From Parasponia andersonii (taxonomy: Eukaryota; Streptophyta; Magnoliopsida; Rosales; Cannabaceae): 64,000 bases of DNA. A program made the position numbers and the translations under genes. Position 1 is the stretch's first letter. The number at the start of each line of letters is the position of its first letter. Below, piece after piece: positions 13,241 to 26,266 of the stretch. The DNA lies in assembly GCA_002914805.1 (NCBI GenBank), contig JXTB01000544.1, positions 84,014 through 148,013 of the forward strand, in the 5' to 3' direction. Below the pieces are notes generated by a model. The model saw nothing but the letters and a program-made list of their open reading frames with translations, searched no databases and was not told the origin of the DNA.

Positions 13241-14249
13241 GTCTTTCTTTCTTTCTTCCGTAGCAAATTGCATCGTTTTCGTTGTTTCTTCCTTCTCCGA
13301 TTTCTCGTTCTGCTGCTCTTCTTCGGTCCGACCTCTTCTTCTTCCTATTCACGCTTAGCTTTCGGATTTCTCACCCCTTTTTTTTAAAATTTTTTTTTTC
13401 GCTCGTGCCAAAATTTCGCACGTGTGACACCCTCCTCTTCTATATCGGAAGGAAGGAAGGCGTACTCTTTCAACTCTCTTGACCGACCTTTCTATCTCTC
13501 TTTCTCTCTCTAAATTCTGTATTGGGTTCTCTCGATCGCCGATCGCCGTCGTCTTCCTCATCGTCGTCGATTCTCGGTGTCTGCAACCAAAGCCCTCTGT
13601 CAATTCGGCTCTGCGATCTCTTTTTTCAGGTCGGGGACTCCGATTCTAGGGTTTTGTTTTCGTAATCTGATTTCGGTTATGGAGGTTGTAACCATGTTGC
13701 TTTCTGTAATTGTATTCAATTTGTTCAATTAATTGCTCCAATTGCTTGATTACTGTCCGTTGTTACCCCCAAATTTGGGGGTTAGGGCACCAACGATCTA
13801 TTTTATCCCAATTTTAGTGGATGGTAATTTTGTGGGTAGGGAACTTCAATTTTGGTATTTGCTTCATTGTCAAAGTTTGTATTTTTCTAAAGTTTGATAA
13901 CTTTCACGTACAATGAAGTGTTTGATTGTTGCTAATGTATTGGGTTTTCTTCCATCTAAGTGAGGTACCACAGTTTTGACTTTCTCCGTTGGCATTTTAG
14001 TGAATTGTTTCGCACGATATTCACTTAATAGTTTAAAACGGCGGAGTTAGCAGCGTTTTGTATTTGATCATAGGAGAATTCTGTTGAGATGCTTATATGA
14101 TTTGAATTGGATTTGTAGGGAATCTGGGCGGGTGTACATTGTTTGATAAAAGCATGTGATAGGTGATGCATTTGAGGAAATTTCTTCTTGTGCTTTTGAG
14201 TAATGCGGTACTTGGTAGTTAGGGGAAACGTGGTGAAGAATAAAAGAAG
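13241..14249 (+). promoter_or_regulatory. HAC1 promoter-proximal region and 5' UTR
   Basis: From about 13240 to 13630 the plus strand turns CT-rich with many TCT/CTTC runs, a pattern common at 5' ends of constitutively expressed plant genes lacking a clear TATA box. The start codon follows at 14250. A GT-rich stretch after about 13630 may be a 5' UTR intron, but I cannot fix its borders. Exact transcription start is unknown. Confidence 0.5.
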
Positions 14250-17200
14250 ATGAATGTGCAGGCACACTTGTCCGGACAAATCTCCGGGCAGCTACCTAAT
14301 CAGCCTGTGTTGCCTCAGCAGAATGGCAATGCCCTTCCTCCTCAGATGCAGAGTTTAGGTGGTCCTCCTCGTACTGCGAACAATATGGACCCTGAGGTTA
14401 TACGAGCACGCACGTTTATGACTGAAAAGATGTAAGACCCGTGCTTTTGGCTGTTGTTTATGTTTCCTTATTTCCATGTATGCTAGTATCTGAATCATTA
14501 ACAGCTGCTGAGACTTTTATTGGACATTCTTTCCTACATTTTTTGTATGTTTTATTAAGTTCAGTATGGCTGTGTTATTTTTGGATTTTAAAGACATCTG
14601 TGTCCGAGTATCTTAACACTACTCACGACATATTTTATTTTACTTATAAACTTTTTTTACCGGTAATTTATTTTACTTGTGGTATTTAGATGTGCATGTA
14701 CATTACCTGTAAACTTAAAGATGATATCTAGTTTATGGATGAATTTACTGTAGTACCTCTGAAGTTTACCTCTTACGTATAATTTAAGATACTTGTGGAT
14801 AATACTATTCTTTTACTACAATTGGTAGGACTGTATAAATTACAAGCATGATGCTTGCTATTTCTTATGAGCATTTTAAAAATATAATTTTCGCCCATGT
14901 ATTTAGTGATTTCGTTTGAAACTATAAAAATTCGTATGGGTAGTTTATAGACATCTCAGAAATAGAGTGATGAATTATCCATAGAAGAAAAATAGTTAAG
15001 GAAAGTAGAACGCTTTGCATTCATTTACATGTTTGTGGAAACTGATGGAAAAGTTGAATGAGACACAGTGTTCTGGATTATTATCTGGGAGTTGGGTTTC
15101 TTACAAATGTGATTGTTTATTGATGAATTCTAATGAGTTTATTATTTTTCTCTTTCCAGTTATGAATTCTTACTGCAGCGGCATCAACAGCCAATCGATG
15201 ATCTACAAAGAAAGAGGTTTAAGGATATTGTTAAGCGCCTAGAGGAGGCTCTATTTAAAAGTGCTCATACAAAGGTTAGTCCGCTTGTCAAATTTGATAT
15301 GTGGTGTGTATGTATATTATTTTTTAGAACTATTTATTTCAATTCCATTTAGTTCTTGAATGTTTCTTTTGCTTTTGTGCAATTAAACGAGCTTATTATT
15401 CCTATTTTTTACTTAATTTTGCAAATATCATTCTAGGAGGACTATTTGAATCTGGACACATTAGAGGGCCGCTTGCATAATGTACTCAGACGTCCGATTT
15501 TGAACAATCAGAACCAACAACATCCACAGCTTGTAAATAATTCGCCTCCTATTGGTGCAATGATACCAACCCCTGGTATGTCACACAGTGGGAACTCTAA
15601 CATGATGGTTGCTTCTTCTGGGGATACTTCAATGCTTCCTACAAGTGGGGGTAATAGTATTGCACCTAATACTGTCAACACTGGAAACATTTTGCCAACC
15701 AGTGGTTTCACTGGAGGTGCCTTCAATAGATCTGATGGTAATATCAAGTTTATCTATGCTTAGTGATGCCAACCGTTTTGCTTAAGACCAACTACAGAAT
15801 TTGCTTTTGCAGGTCCAACGTCAAATGGGTATCAACAGTCTCCAGCCAATTTCTCTGTTGGTCCTGGAGGAAGCATGTCATCAATGAATGGGCAAAGATT
15901 GACAAGCCAAATGATTCCTACTCCTGGGTTAGGTGGCAATACTAATCAGTCTTATATGAATTCGGAACTGGCCAGTAATGGTGTTGGGTTTTCTGCTGTT
16001 GAATCTACTATGGCATCTCACCCACAACAGCAAAAGCAGCATATCGGTGGTCAGAACAGCCGTATATTGCACAATGTTAGCAGCCAAATGGGTAGTGGAA
16101 TAAGGTCTAGCTTGCAGCAGAAAACTTCTTATGGGTTCTCGAATGGGGCTTTAAATGGTGGGCTAGGGTTGATTGGTAACAATTTACCACTTGTAAATGA
16201 ACATGGCACCTCAGAGGGCTATCTGACTGGCACATCTTTTGTTAATTCACCCAAACCCTTACAAAATTCATTTGATCAACATCAGCCAGCTATGCAAGGT
16301 ACTTGCTCTCTGTCTTCCCCTTCATCCCCCTCCACCATTCCTCTCTTTCCCCAGTAATATGCCGTATGTGTACAACCTTACACACAAATTTGTGCATTTC
16401 TTTCTATTGTCTACTGGTCTATATATATATATATTGTACTTTGTGTTAGAAGTTATATTCTATTTTGGCATGAGTAAGTGTTCTTATGATGAATGATGTA
16501 TTTATCAGGTGATGGGTATGGAATAAGCAATGTTGATTCTTTTGGGTCTGGCAACTATTATGGTTCTCCAACATCTGTTGGATCAATGATGAATTCTCAG
16601 AATTTGAATTCAGTTACTTTGTCACCTATATCTAAAACAAACTCTACTCTCATAGGTAATCAGCCGAATATCCACCCACAGCAAGCTGCCCATTTAAAGC
16701 CTCAGCCACTGGATCAGATGGAAAAGATGAGTTTCCAATCTCCACGTTCTACGAGAGACAATCTTCGTCCTCATCAGCAGCAACAGCCTCTTCAGTTTCA
16801 ACAACAGCAACAATTCATACACCCACAACGCCAATTGAAGCAGCAAAATCAGCAAGCCCAACATTTGTTAAATACTGATGCTTTTGGTCAGTCTCAGTTG
16901 ACACCTGACCTAAGTAGTCAAGTAAAACGTGAGCCTGCAGAGCTCCATAATGAAGTTATGCTCTCACAAATGCCAGAACAGTTTCAGTTGTCTGAGATGC
17001 AGAACCAATTCCAGAATTCTGCTGAGGACCATTTGAGGGGTGCTCAACATCATATTACTCTTCCGCCTGGTCAACAGGATATCTCCTCAACACATGCTCA
17101 AAATTCTCAGCAAATGCAACAAACATTACATCCACATGAATTGATTGCAGAGTCTCGAAATGATTTAACTGGTGTTTCTGTTGGAGCTCAATCAGAACCA

Positions 17201-20200
17201 GTACTGCAGAGTCAATGGCATCTTCAATCACTGGACATGAGTAATGGACCAGGTAACATATCACATGAACAACATTTGCAAGAGGAGTTTCGTCATAGGA
17301 TCTCTGGGCAGGATGAAGCTCAGCGCAATAATTTTCTGTCAGAAGGTATCACTGGCCAGACTGCTGCTTCTGGAGATACATGTGATCTCCCACATGCAGG
17401 CACTACTGTACGCAAATCTGCTTATACAAATTCTGAGCGGCAATGTAGAAATCAACAGAGGTGGCTTTTGTTCTTGCGCCATGCACGTCGATGTGCTGCC
17501 CCTGAAGGACAATGTCAAGAACCTAATTGTATAACTGTTCAAAGATTGTGGAAACACATTGAAAAATGCTTATTACCTCAGTGCTCTTATCCTAGATGCC
17601 ATCGCACCAAGGTATTACTTCACCATCACAAGTGCTGCGTGGACCCAGTTTGCCCTGTGTGCATTCCTGTGAAAAACTATGTATTGAATTATAAGGCACA
17701 CCATCGTATGATGTCTGATTCTGCTTTGCCAAGTTCAGTTAGTGGATCTTCCAAAGCGTTTGATAATGGAGACACCTCAGGGAAATTGATTCCAAAGACT
17801 CTTCCAGCTATTGAAGCTTCAGAAGACATACAACCTTCTATGAAACGCATGAAGATAGAACAGTCCTCTCGGCCTGTTGTTCCCGAGACTCATAGCGCTG
17901 CTGTATCAGTTCCTTTGACTGTTGAACGCCAATTTTCACAGGATATCCAGCATCAAGAGTTCCAGCAAGGGGACATTGGCCTGCCAATAAAATCTGAGTT
18001 GTTGGAAGTAAAGATGGAAGTTCCTGCTAGTTCTGTGCAAGAGAGCCTTGATGAGATGAATAAGGATACTGTTATCGATAGCAGCAACCAAGGTCCTGAT
18101 GAACCTGCCACATATGATGATCCTGCTGCTTTAGCTCATCAAGAAAATGTTAAAACTGAGAAAGAGATTGAACCACCTAAGCAAGAAAATGTTACACAGC
18201 ATGCAGAGCATGCTTCTGGAACAAAATCTGGGAAGCCAAAGATAAAGGGGGTTTCATTGACTGAACTGTTTACTCCTGAGCAAGTTAGCCAGCACATTAC
18301 AGGTCTGAGGCAGTGGGTTGGCCAGGTATGTCAGGGATCTATTTATTCTTGTATACATATACATATATATATTTATATATGTATATATGTCTATACTTTC
18401 CGAAGTTGGTACTGGTTTTCTTTTGTAGATAGTCATTTCTTGTTTGGGAGTATTTTAGCTCGACAGAACTTATTCTGGTTGCAATTTGCCCAAACATCCT
18501 CGTGAAACAGAAGAAACTGGAGAAGCTAGAGAAGCCAGTGACAGCAACCATACTAAAATTGAAAACAGAACACTGGCCTTCAAACTCAGAAAGAATATAA
18601 TTGAGGAATGTTCTTAAAATCTTTAGCTGATGAACCTGAAAAGAAGCCCAAGTTTTCAAAAGAACCCTTTTACTAACTCTTTAAAAGTTCTATTCTTTTC
18701 TTACATTAGGCCCGAAACCAGGCAAATTTTGCACATCTTGGCTTTGTTTCTTTTGCATAAACAAGAATTATTGTCTATTAAAATAAAGGCAAGTTCTAGG
18801 ATAGGCCCAAAAATCTATTAATACAGTTAACATGGACAGCTATCAATGATCAAGAAATGGATGAACTATCCTTGTTTTTTTTTTTTTTTTCAATCCCTGT
18901 ATCATATATTAATTTTAGATTAATAATTTATTCATTCTTTTGTCAGAGTAAAGCAAAGGCTGAGAAGAATCAAGCTATGGAGCACTCAATGAGTGAGAAC
19001 TCCTGTCAATTGTGTGCAGTTGAGAAGCTTACTTTTGAACCACCACCAATATATTGCACACCTTGTGGTGCTCGCATCAAGCGAAATGCAATGTATTATT
19101 GTATGGGTGCTGGTGATACACGTCATTATTTCTGCATACCATGCTACAACGAGGCCCGCGGAGATACTATAGTTGTTGATGGGACAGCCATTCCAAAGGC
19201 AAGGCTGGAGAAGAAGAAAAATGACGAGGAGACGGAAGAATGGGTATGTATTTGTGCATTTTGCTAACTTTGTTGCTTTGGACAATTGTTCTCAGGTTTT
19301 TCTCACCTCCAATGCCTATTTGCAGTGGGTCCAATGTGACAAATGTGAAGCTTGGCAGCATCAAATTTGTGCTCTATTTAATGGTCGAAGGAATGATGGT
19401 GGTCAAGCTGAATACACGTGCCCTAATTGCTATATAAAAGAGGTTGAAAGGGGAGAGCGTAAGCCCTTACCACAGAGTGCTGTTCTTGGGGCCAAAGATT
19501 TGCCAAGAACTATCCTTAGTGATCATATCGAGCAACGGCTGTTTAAGAGACTGAAGCAGGAAAGACTGGAAAGGGCAAAACAACAAGGAAAAAACTATGA
19601 CCAGGTATTTTTATATCTTCCTTCCATTTCGGGTTTTAACTTATATGTGGGATGTCATTACGAGGATACTTTTTTTTTTCTTTACTTTGATAATTTATTG
19701 AACCTGTTTAGGAATGTAAATTTTGGATATAGAATTTGTTTGAGTGCTATTCTTGGTGATAGTGCCGTACTGTCATTGCACTTCGAGGAATTGCGTGGTT
19801 AAAATAGGTGTATAGTAATGTTGATTACCAAATCTCTCTTTGGCCTTTGATGTGCAATTATATAGCTCCAAAAAGATCCATTGTTTGAGCTTTGGGTCTG
19901 TAAATTTACAGACCCAATAGAGGAGTTTGTTATCCTTTTATTTATTTATTTATTTTAAATTTCTCAAATGATCTGCTTCTGGTTTTTTATTGTTCTTCTA
20001 TACCATTTTCATTGAATATATGGCGCTGTCGATGTAATGGTCAATTCGATGTATGAATTATTCTCAAATGGACTTGGTCTATGAATATACTTGCAAGAGA
20101 TGAAGTGTAACACTATCATATGATGAGAGTGAGAGGGGAGAGGGAAAGGGAGAGGGAGAGAGAGAGAGAGAGAGAGAGAGGAGTGAGGTAGTGCTGATCA

Positions 20201-23200
20201 TGCTGTTGAATCTTAATGTCATGCACTAATGACTTTTAAACTGAGGCTATCTTTTGCTGATCATTGTGCTTAATATTAATTATTATGCTGAATATTAGTG
20301 TTATTTACTAATTCTTCCTCTTTATTTATTTTTTTTTATTTTTTTTTGCTGTTAGGTTCCTGGGGCAGAAGCACTTGTAATTAGAGTTGTTTCCTCAGTT
20401 GACAAAAAATTAGAAGTGAAGCAGCGATTTCTTGAAATTTTTCAGGAAGAGAATTATCCAACTGAGTTCCCTTACAAATCTAAGGTTGGAAGATAAGATT
20501 TACTCTCACATTCTCTCAATTCCCAAATCTCAAATTGATTCATAGTAAGTTTTGTTAATAGTATAAAATACTGGGTGGCTCTAATCTGTTAAATTTTTTC
20601 TTTTTAGGTAGTTTTATTGTTTCAGAAGATTGAAGGTGTAGAAGTATGCTTATTTGGCATGTATGTTCAAGAATTTGGGGCTGAATGCCAATTTCCAAAT
20701 CAGCGTCGTGTTTATCTCTCATATTTGGATTCCGTGAAGTATTTTAGGCCTGAGATTAAGGCAGTAACTGGAGAGGCTCTCCGTACATTTGTTTATCATG
20801 AAATTTTGGTAAGTTTTCTGGGTATTACATATTGTTATTTATGTTGTTTCATGATTTTTGTAGTAATCCAATGAATTGGTGCCTTTTTATCACATGATAA
20901 TGTTGAAGATTGGATACCTTGAATACTGCAAAAAACGGGGATTTACAAGCTGTTATATATGGGCATGTCCTCCATTAAAGGGTGAAGATTATATATTATA
21001 TTGTCACCCAGAAATTCAGAAAACACCAAAATCTGACAAGCTCCGGGAGTGGTGAGCTGTATTTCAGAGAACTTTTTGTATTCTTTATTTGTAAAACTAT
21101 CCTGGTTTTTTAAAAGTATGTCTCCTCTAACTTGTCTTTTGCATGCTTGAATGTCTTTCAATTGCAGGTATCTATCAATGCTTAGAAAGGCGGCAAAGGA
21201 AAACATTGTTGTTGATCTCACTAATCTATATGACCATTTCTTTGTATCTACTGGTGAATGCAAGGTAACTGCAGCTAGGCTGCCATATTTTGACGGTGAC
21301 TACTGGCCTGGAGCTGCCGAGGATCTGATTTATCAGCTCCGTCAAGAAGAGGATGGGAGAAAGCAGAATAAGAAAGGAACAACAAAGAAGACTATCACGA
21401 AAAGGGCTCTGAAAGCATCCGGTCAGTCTGACCTCTCTGGTAACGCCTCGAAGGATCTGCTACTGATGCATAAAGTAATTTCTCAATCTTGACTTTTAGC
21501 TGACAGACTTTTTTTGGGTTCTAGATGAGTTAGGTTTCAATTCTTGCATAAATGTAAGGACTTTTGTGCACATTACATCTGGATAATTTAATTTTACATC
21601 AGTCTCAGCAATATGGTTTTCCTGCAATTTATGTATAGAAAATTGAGGTCTTTTCTCCTACTAAGCTGTTTACAATTCTTCAGCTTGGTGAAACCATATG
21701 CCCGATGAAGGAGGATTTTATAATGGTTCATCTGCAGCATGCGTGCAGTCACTGTTGTATTCTAATGGTATCTGGAAATCGTTGGGTTTGCGACCAGTGC
21801 AAAAATTTTCAGATATGTGACAAGTAAGAGTCTCACCAGTTTGTATGGGTCTTCTTAATTGTTTGTGATAAGGGTTCTGCTTCTAGAAAGTGAACAATTT
21901 ATTTTCATGATTCTTTTACACTTTTTGTTCTATTGCTTTTATCAACACCTGTTTAAGGTGTAAGCTTGAATATTTTACCCGTATGCTTCCCATCTCTGTG
22001 CATTGATACATGGCTACATACACAATCTGCTTTTAGTCCCCTTTAAAAGAAGGAATGAATTTGACTCCACTTATCACGTATTAGTTTGGGTTAATTGCTA
22101 ATATATATATATATATTTTTTCTCATGCAAGTTTTATGTTCTATGAGAATTAAAAGTACGTTTATTTGGTGTTTGGGCTTTTGTAGTAGTATAACTTTTT
22201 ATTTGCACTCCTTTTCCTCTCTTTTATTTTTTATTTATATGTTTATTTTTTTTATCTTTACTTACTCCAGTGTGCCCATGTTGTTACATTTTGATGGCAT
22301 CAATTATTTTGGAATGTACTTATTGCTTTCCTATTTATTTTTTCTTGCTTTTGGCAGTATTGTAGCCGTGGACGTTGTTCTGACGTTGTTCTTTTATTTT
22401 GCTTTAATCATGTTCACCGTGTGATGATTTTATTTGCAGGTGTTATGAAGCAGAGCAGAAACGTGAAGAAAGAGAGAGACACCCTTCAAATCATAGGGAA
22501 AAACATGTACTTCATCCGGTATGTGTGTTTCTTTGAGCATGATTTTTCCCGTCTACTTTTAGTTGTGTTTTTATCTATTATTTAGTACAAGGGATTCAAT
22601 TTGATTATTGTTTCAGATTGAAATGGAAGTATGCTTAATTCTATCTTGTGTTCGGTGAAGTATTAGATTGGACTAGGTTATTTTCTATAAAATTTTTAAA
22701 ATGTAACTTTTTAACATTAATAGTTTTAATTCAATTTAAATCTAAAAAGAATGAAAAGGTCTTTTAGCTGCTGTTTGGTGGACGGGATTGGATAGGATTA
22801 TTGTTTAGGATTGGAATGGATTGGAACATGCTTGATACCATCCGGGGTTTGGTGTAGTATTGGATTGGATCAATGATTATTTTGTAAAATATTTGAAACT
22901 ATATCACAAATTGTACTCTTTAAATATGAAAATTTTCACCTACTCTTAATTTAATTCAAATGTAGGAAGGAAAAAAAAGGCTTTTAAAAGGTGGGCCCAC
23001 TACTAGTATTCAAGTGCAGGGTTACTATGCACTTTTGAATTAAATTACTTATTCCATCCAAATGGGATTCAATTTGGTGAATGGGTTATTTATCCCAATC
23101 CTAAGTTGGCATCAAACTTGGGACTAGGGTAATTAATCCTTTTTTTGTCTGTTTTTGTTTTTGTTTGTTTGTTTGTTTTGTTTTTTTTTTTTGTTTTTGG

Positions 23201-24892
23201 TTTTTTGAATGAGATCTCTGCCCAACAGGTGGAAATTACTGACGTTCCTATTGATACGAAAGACAAAGATGAGATTCTTGAGAGTGAATTCTTTGACACG
23301 AGACAGGCATTTTTGAGTCTTTGCCAAGGCAACCATTATCAGTATGATACCCTTCGCCGGGCTAAACATTCATCAATGATGGTCCTTTACCATCTTCACA
23401 ACCCAACTGCTCCTGCATTTGTGATAACTTGCAATATATGCCATCTTGACATTGAAACTGGTCAAGGATGGCGTTGTGAAGTTTGTGCAGACTATGATAT
23501 ATGCAATGCTTGTTATCAGAAGGATGGAAATAGTCAGCACCCCCATAAGTTGACAAATCATCCATCCTTGGCTGATCGTGATGCACAGAATCAAGAAGCT
23601 AGGCAATTACGAGTTCAGCAGGTGCTTTACATTCTTCTTATTGTGATTAAGATTTTCTAGTCTGAAGGAAAAGTTTTCCCTGTGCGTTTCATCTAATTAT
23701 TATCAGTTGTGCTTTATTTCAGTTTGGTATTTTCCTTTCCCTGTTCCCTTTTTTTTTTTCCTTCTTATTTTAATTCCAACTTTTATGACGTTCATGTTTT
23801 GGCTGTGCATCCCCCTCTTTCAAACGAGCCCATTGATTCTGTTCATTTGGTGTCACAAGAAAAGGAAAGGAAAATGGCTTTTTTGTTTTGTTTTTTTTTT
23901 TTTTTTGCCTTTTTTTCTATTAGATTTGTTCATATCTAAAGAGTTAATTACATGTTGAAACTCTATTTAGAGAAAATGTGGTATATCTTCACTTTTTAAA
24001 ACTTTGTTAAAAACTTTGTTAAGTATACGTCTAAGATTTTAATTTTATAGCTATATGTCTAACTTTTAAAAAACTCATAACCGATATTGTTTTTAGTTTA
24101 CTATTTTTCCATTAATTAACTATTTAGATTTTTCCTTCTTTCTTTTTCTTTCTTGATCTTGATCTTTTTTCTCGTTTTTTCTCTCAATTTTTTCGTTCTT
24201 TTTTCTCTCTAATCTCAATCATTTCACTATTAATCTTGCTCACTCTTTCTCAAATNTTTTTTTCACTGCTTGAAAGTTGTATGCAATTTTTCTTCCTCCC
24301 ACACATGTTCGCTGTGTTCTCAAAAAGTGGATTTTTTTTCCTGGTTACTTTATCCTTTTTCATCCTTACTAGTTTTTTCTCTGTTTTTTTTTTCAAGTCA
24401 ACTTGACAACGATGATTTTCAATTTTGCAGCTGAGAAAAATGCTTGATCTTCTAGTGCACGCATCACAGTGTCGTTCTGCACAGTGTCAGTATCCCAATT
24501 GTCGTAAGGTGAAGGGGCTTTTTCGTCATGGGATACAATGCAAAACCCGTGCTTCTGGAGGTTGTGTCCTCTGTAAGAGAATGTGGTATCTCCTCCAGCT
24601 TCATGCTCGAGCTTGCAAAGAATCCGAGTGCCACGTACCACGTTGCAGGTTTATGATTTAATCTCTTTTCACCAAGAGTGTCTCTCTCTACTCATTCTTC
24701 TTGCTTGCTTTTTCTCATCTTCTTCCAAGAATTATATGGAAAATTGTTTAAAACAGTTTTGTTTTTATATTTTTCAGAGACTTGAAGGAGCATTTGAGGC
24801 GGCTGCAGCAGCAGTCTGACTCAAGGAGAAGAGCTGCTGTAATGGAGATGATGAGACAAAGAGCAGCTGAGCTTACGAGCAATGCTGGATAA
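14250..24892 (+). CDS. HAC1: HAC1-like p300/CBP-type histone acetyltransferase
   Basis: Nuclear transcriptional co-activator that acetylates histones. Coding exons: 14250-14431, 15160-15274, 15437-15737, 15813-16298, 16509-18325, 18947-19243, 19326-19604, 20356-20484, 20608-20808, 20909-21051, 21168-21474, 21684-21823, 22440-22518, 23229-23621, 24431-24648, 24778-24892. They sum to 1734 codons in frame, close to the usual HAC1 length of about 1700 aa. The start reads [10 protein letters not shown], the family N-terminus. Order: Gln-rich region; TAZ1 Cys/His finger (about 670-753); PHD-type finger (986-1102) with [18 protein letters not shown]11 catalytic domain (from about 1113) with YHEILIGYLEYC and [20 protein letters not shown]; two ZZ fingers (about 1438-1472 and 1558-1595); TAZ2 (1624-1696). 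No stop or frameshift breaks it. One ambiguous base lies in intron 14 (24256). Whether it is the HAC1 or HAC12 orthologue cannot be told here. Confidence 0.95.
20129..20182. repeat. GA-rich microsatellite in HAC1 intron 7
   Basis: A purine run grading from GGGAGA words into perfect (GA)n lies within the intron between exons 7 and 8. It is likely length-polymorphic. Confidence 0.85.
22770..23130. mobile_element. Possible MITE in HAC1 intron 13
   Basis: The left side carries GTTTGGTGGACGGGATTGGA and the right side, reverse complemented, carries GTTTGATGCCAACTTAGGAT, an imperfect inverted pair about 330 bp apart. The words GGATTGGATTGGA repeat inside. The layout fits a small non-autonomous DNA transposon of the Tourist/Harbinger or hAT kind. 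I could not verify a target duplication. Confidence 0.4.
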
Positions 24893-25600
24893 CCAAATTG
24901 TACATGTAAATATTTGATGTTTTGGAGAAATACTTCAAAATGTGGGGAAAAGATTAGACAATAGTTTTCTACTGCTTTGCTAACTGCTGGAAACCAGGCA
25001 GTTCACAGAAACAGTGGTGGGATGATTAGATGGTTGGAAGGGGATACGCATTCTGCAGCACGACAGAGATTTACATTTGCTTTTCTCCGGAAGTATTCTT
25101 TTTCGCCTGTTCCTCATCGGACACGACAAGATTTTCCCCTAAGAGAAAAACAAGTGAATTTTTATAAACCGGAGTTGTCCTTCCTCTTTCGACAATGGCT
25201 AACCATTCCCATTGGAGAAAATGGAGAACGAATGCGTAGCTGTCTGGTAGCCCGATTTGGTGATTCTTTGATTTTATGGTCACTTAGTAGTCAGTCGGAT
25301 GCCGTCCTGAGGTGGCAAGTGTACTATAATTGTCCTAATCTGTCTAAATGTCTATTTCTTACAGAGAAAGTTGAGAGGGAGTAGTTTCAAAATGATTTCC
25401 CCCTTTTTTTCTAATATAAATGTTCCTCCTCTCTCCTTTTCAGTGTATTGACCCATTTTGTAGAATGTCCTCTTATTTAAAGATGGAAGAAATAAGTAGT
25501 TTCTCCTTGATTGTAGCATTTCATATCTGTTATGTTATTTTGACCTTATGTTTTACTACATTGTCCACAGTATAATTAAATGAAAAGCCTTTATGTTGAG
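24893..25600 (+). other. HAC1 3' UTR and downstream sequence
   Basis: Sequence after the TAA stop (24890-24892) is likely 3' UTR. A 135-codon open frame at 24977-25384 has no recognisable domain and lies in the expected UTR, so I do not call it a gene. AATAAA-like and TTAAATGAAAA words near 25400-25590 could serve polyadenylation. Confidence 0.5.
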
Positions 25601-25868
25601 TTGCTCTTTGTTTGATTTCGAAGCTTAGATACCTATTTTTTAGTTGAGTTTCAGCTTATGATCAATATTGAAATCGCTCGACTAAACTACTTAAAAGTTC
25701 TAATAAATCGTTTACGTATGACATAAATTCTGATGGATAACAATTCTTTCTTCACTGGCAGTGTCTTCTTTCATCCCTGAAACGCCCCTTACCAAAAGTC
25801 TCGGAATGAAATTGGTTTAAGCGTGTGTGGGCGCGCGTGCGAAGTAAACGGGAGAGAATAGGGAACTC

Positions 25869-25874
25869 CACGTG
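25869..25874. promoter_or_regulatory. G-box (CACGTG) upstream of HCF173
   Basis: A perfect palindromic CACGTG lies about 400 bp before the HCF173 start codon. G-boxes bind bZIP and bHLH factors and are common in light-regulated promoters, which would suit a photosystem II biogenesis gene. Function is inferred from motif and position only. Confidence 0.45.
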
Positions 25875-26103
25875 GCTCTTTGGGTATTTCAAGTTGGACA
25901 CAAAGTCCATTCCAATCTAAACCTCAAATTCTCATGACAAAGCAAAGCCAATGTGTGGTCCAACTTACATCCCAAACTGCCAATGCCAGCCATTCGTATA
26001 TTCATTCACACATTCCCTTCACAAAGTCCAAACAAACAAACGGAAAAAGAGAAAATGTAAACTCTTTTAACTCAGCTCAGCATTATCCAATCAAACGTGT
26101 AAC

Positions 26104-26110
26104 TATATAA
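26104..26110 (+). promoter_or_regulatory. Candidate TATA box for HCF173
   Basis: TATATAA lies 157 bp before the ATG. The surrounding DNA is AT-rich, so chance is possible. Confidence 0.4.
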
Positions 26111-26266
26111 TATATACACACATGTACAGAAATATTTTTGTTTTCATTTTTTTTCTTATAAAAGAGTACATAAATATTTTTTAGAATCTAATTTCAGATA
26201 ATATATATGTAGACTTATTTGCGTTGACGTGTCCATAGATTCTATTTTCATTCAGAGTTTGCAAAT

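Noticed and set aside
16493-18505. 670-codon frame taken as a separate gene
   Set aside because: It is HAC1 exon 5 read past its GT donor at 18325; the TAZ1 finger inside it and exact joining to exon 6 show it is part of HAC1.
24977-25384. 135-codon frame just after the HAC1 stop
   Set aside because: No domain, and it lies in the likely HAC1 3' UTR. No promoter or splice evidence supports a gene.
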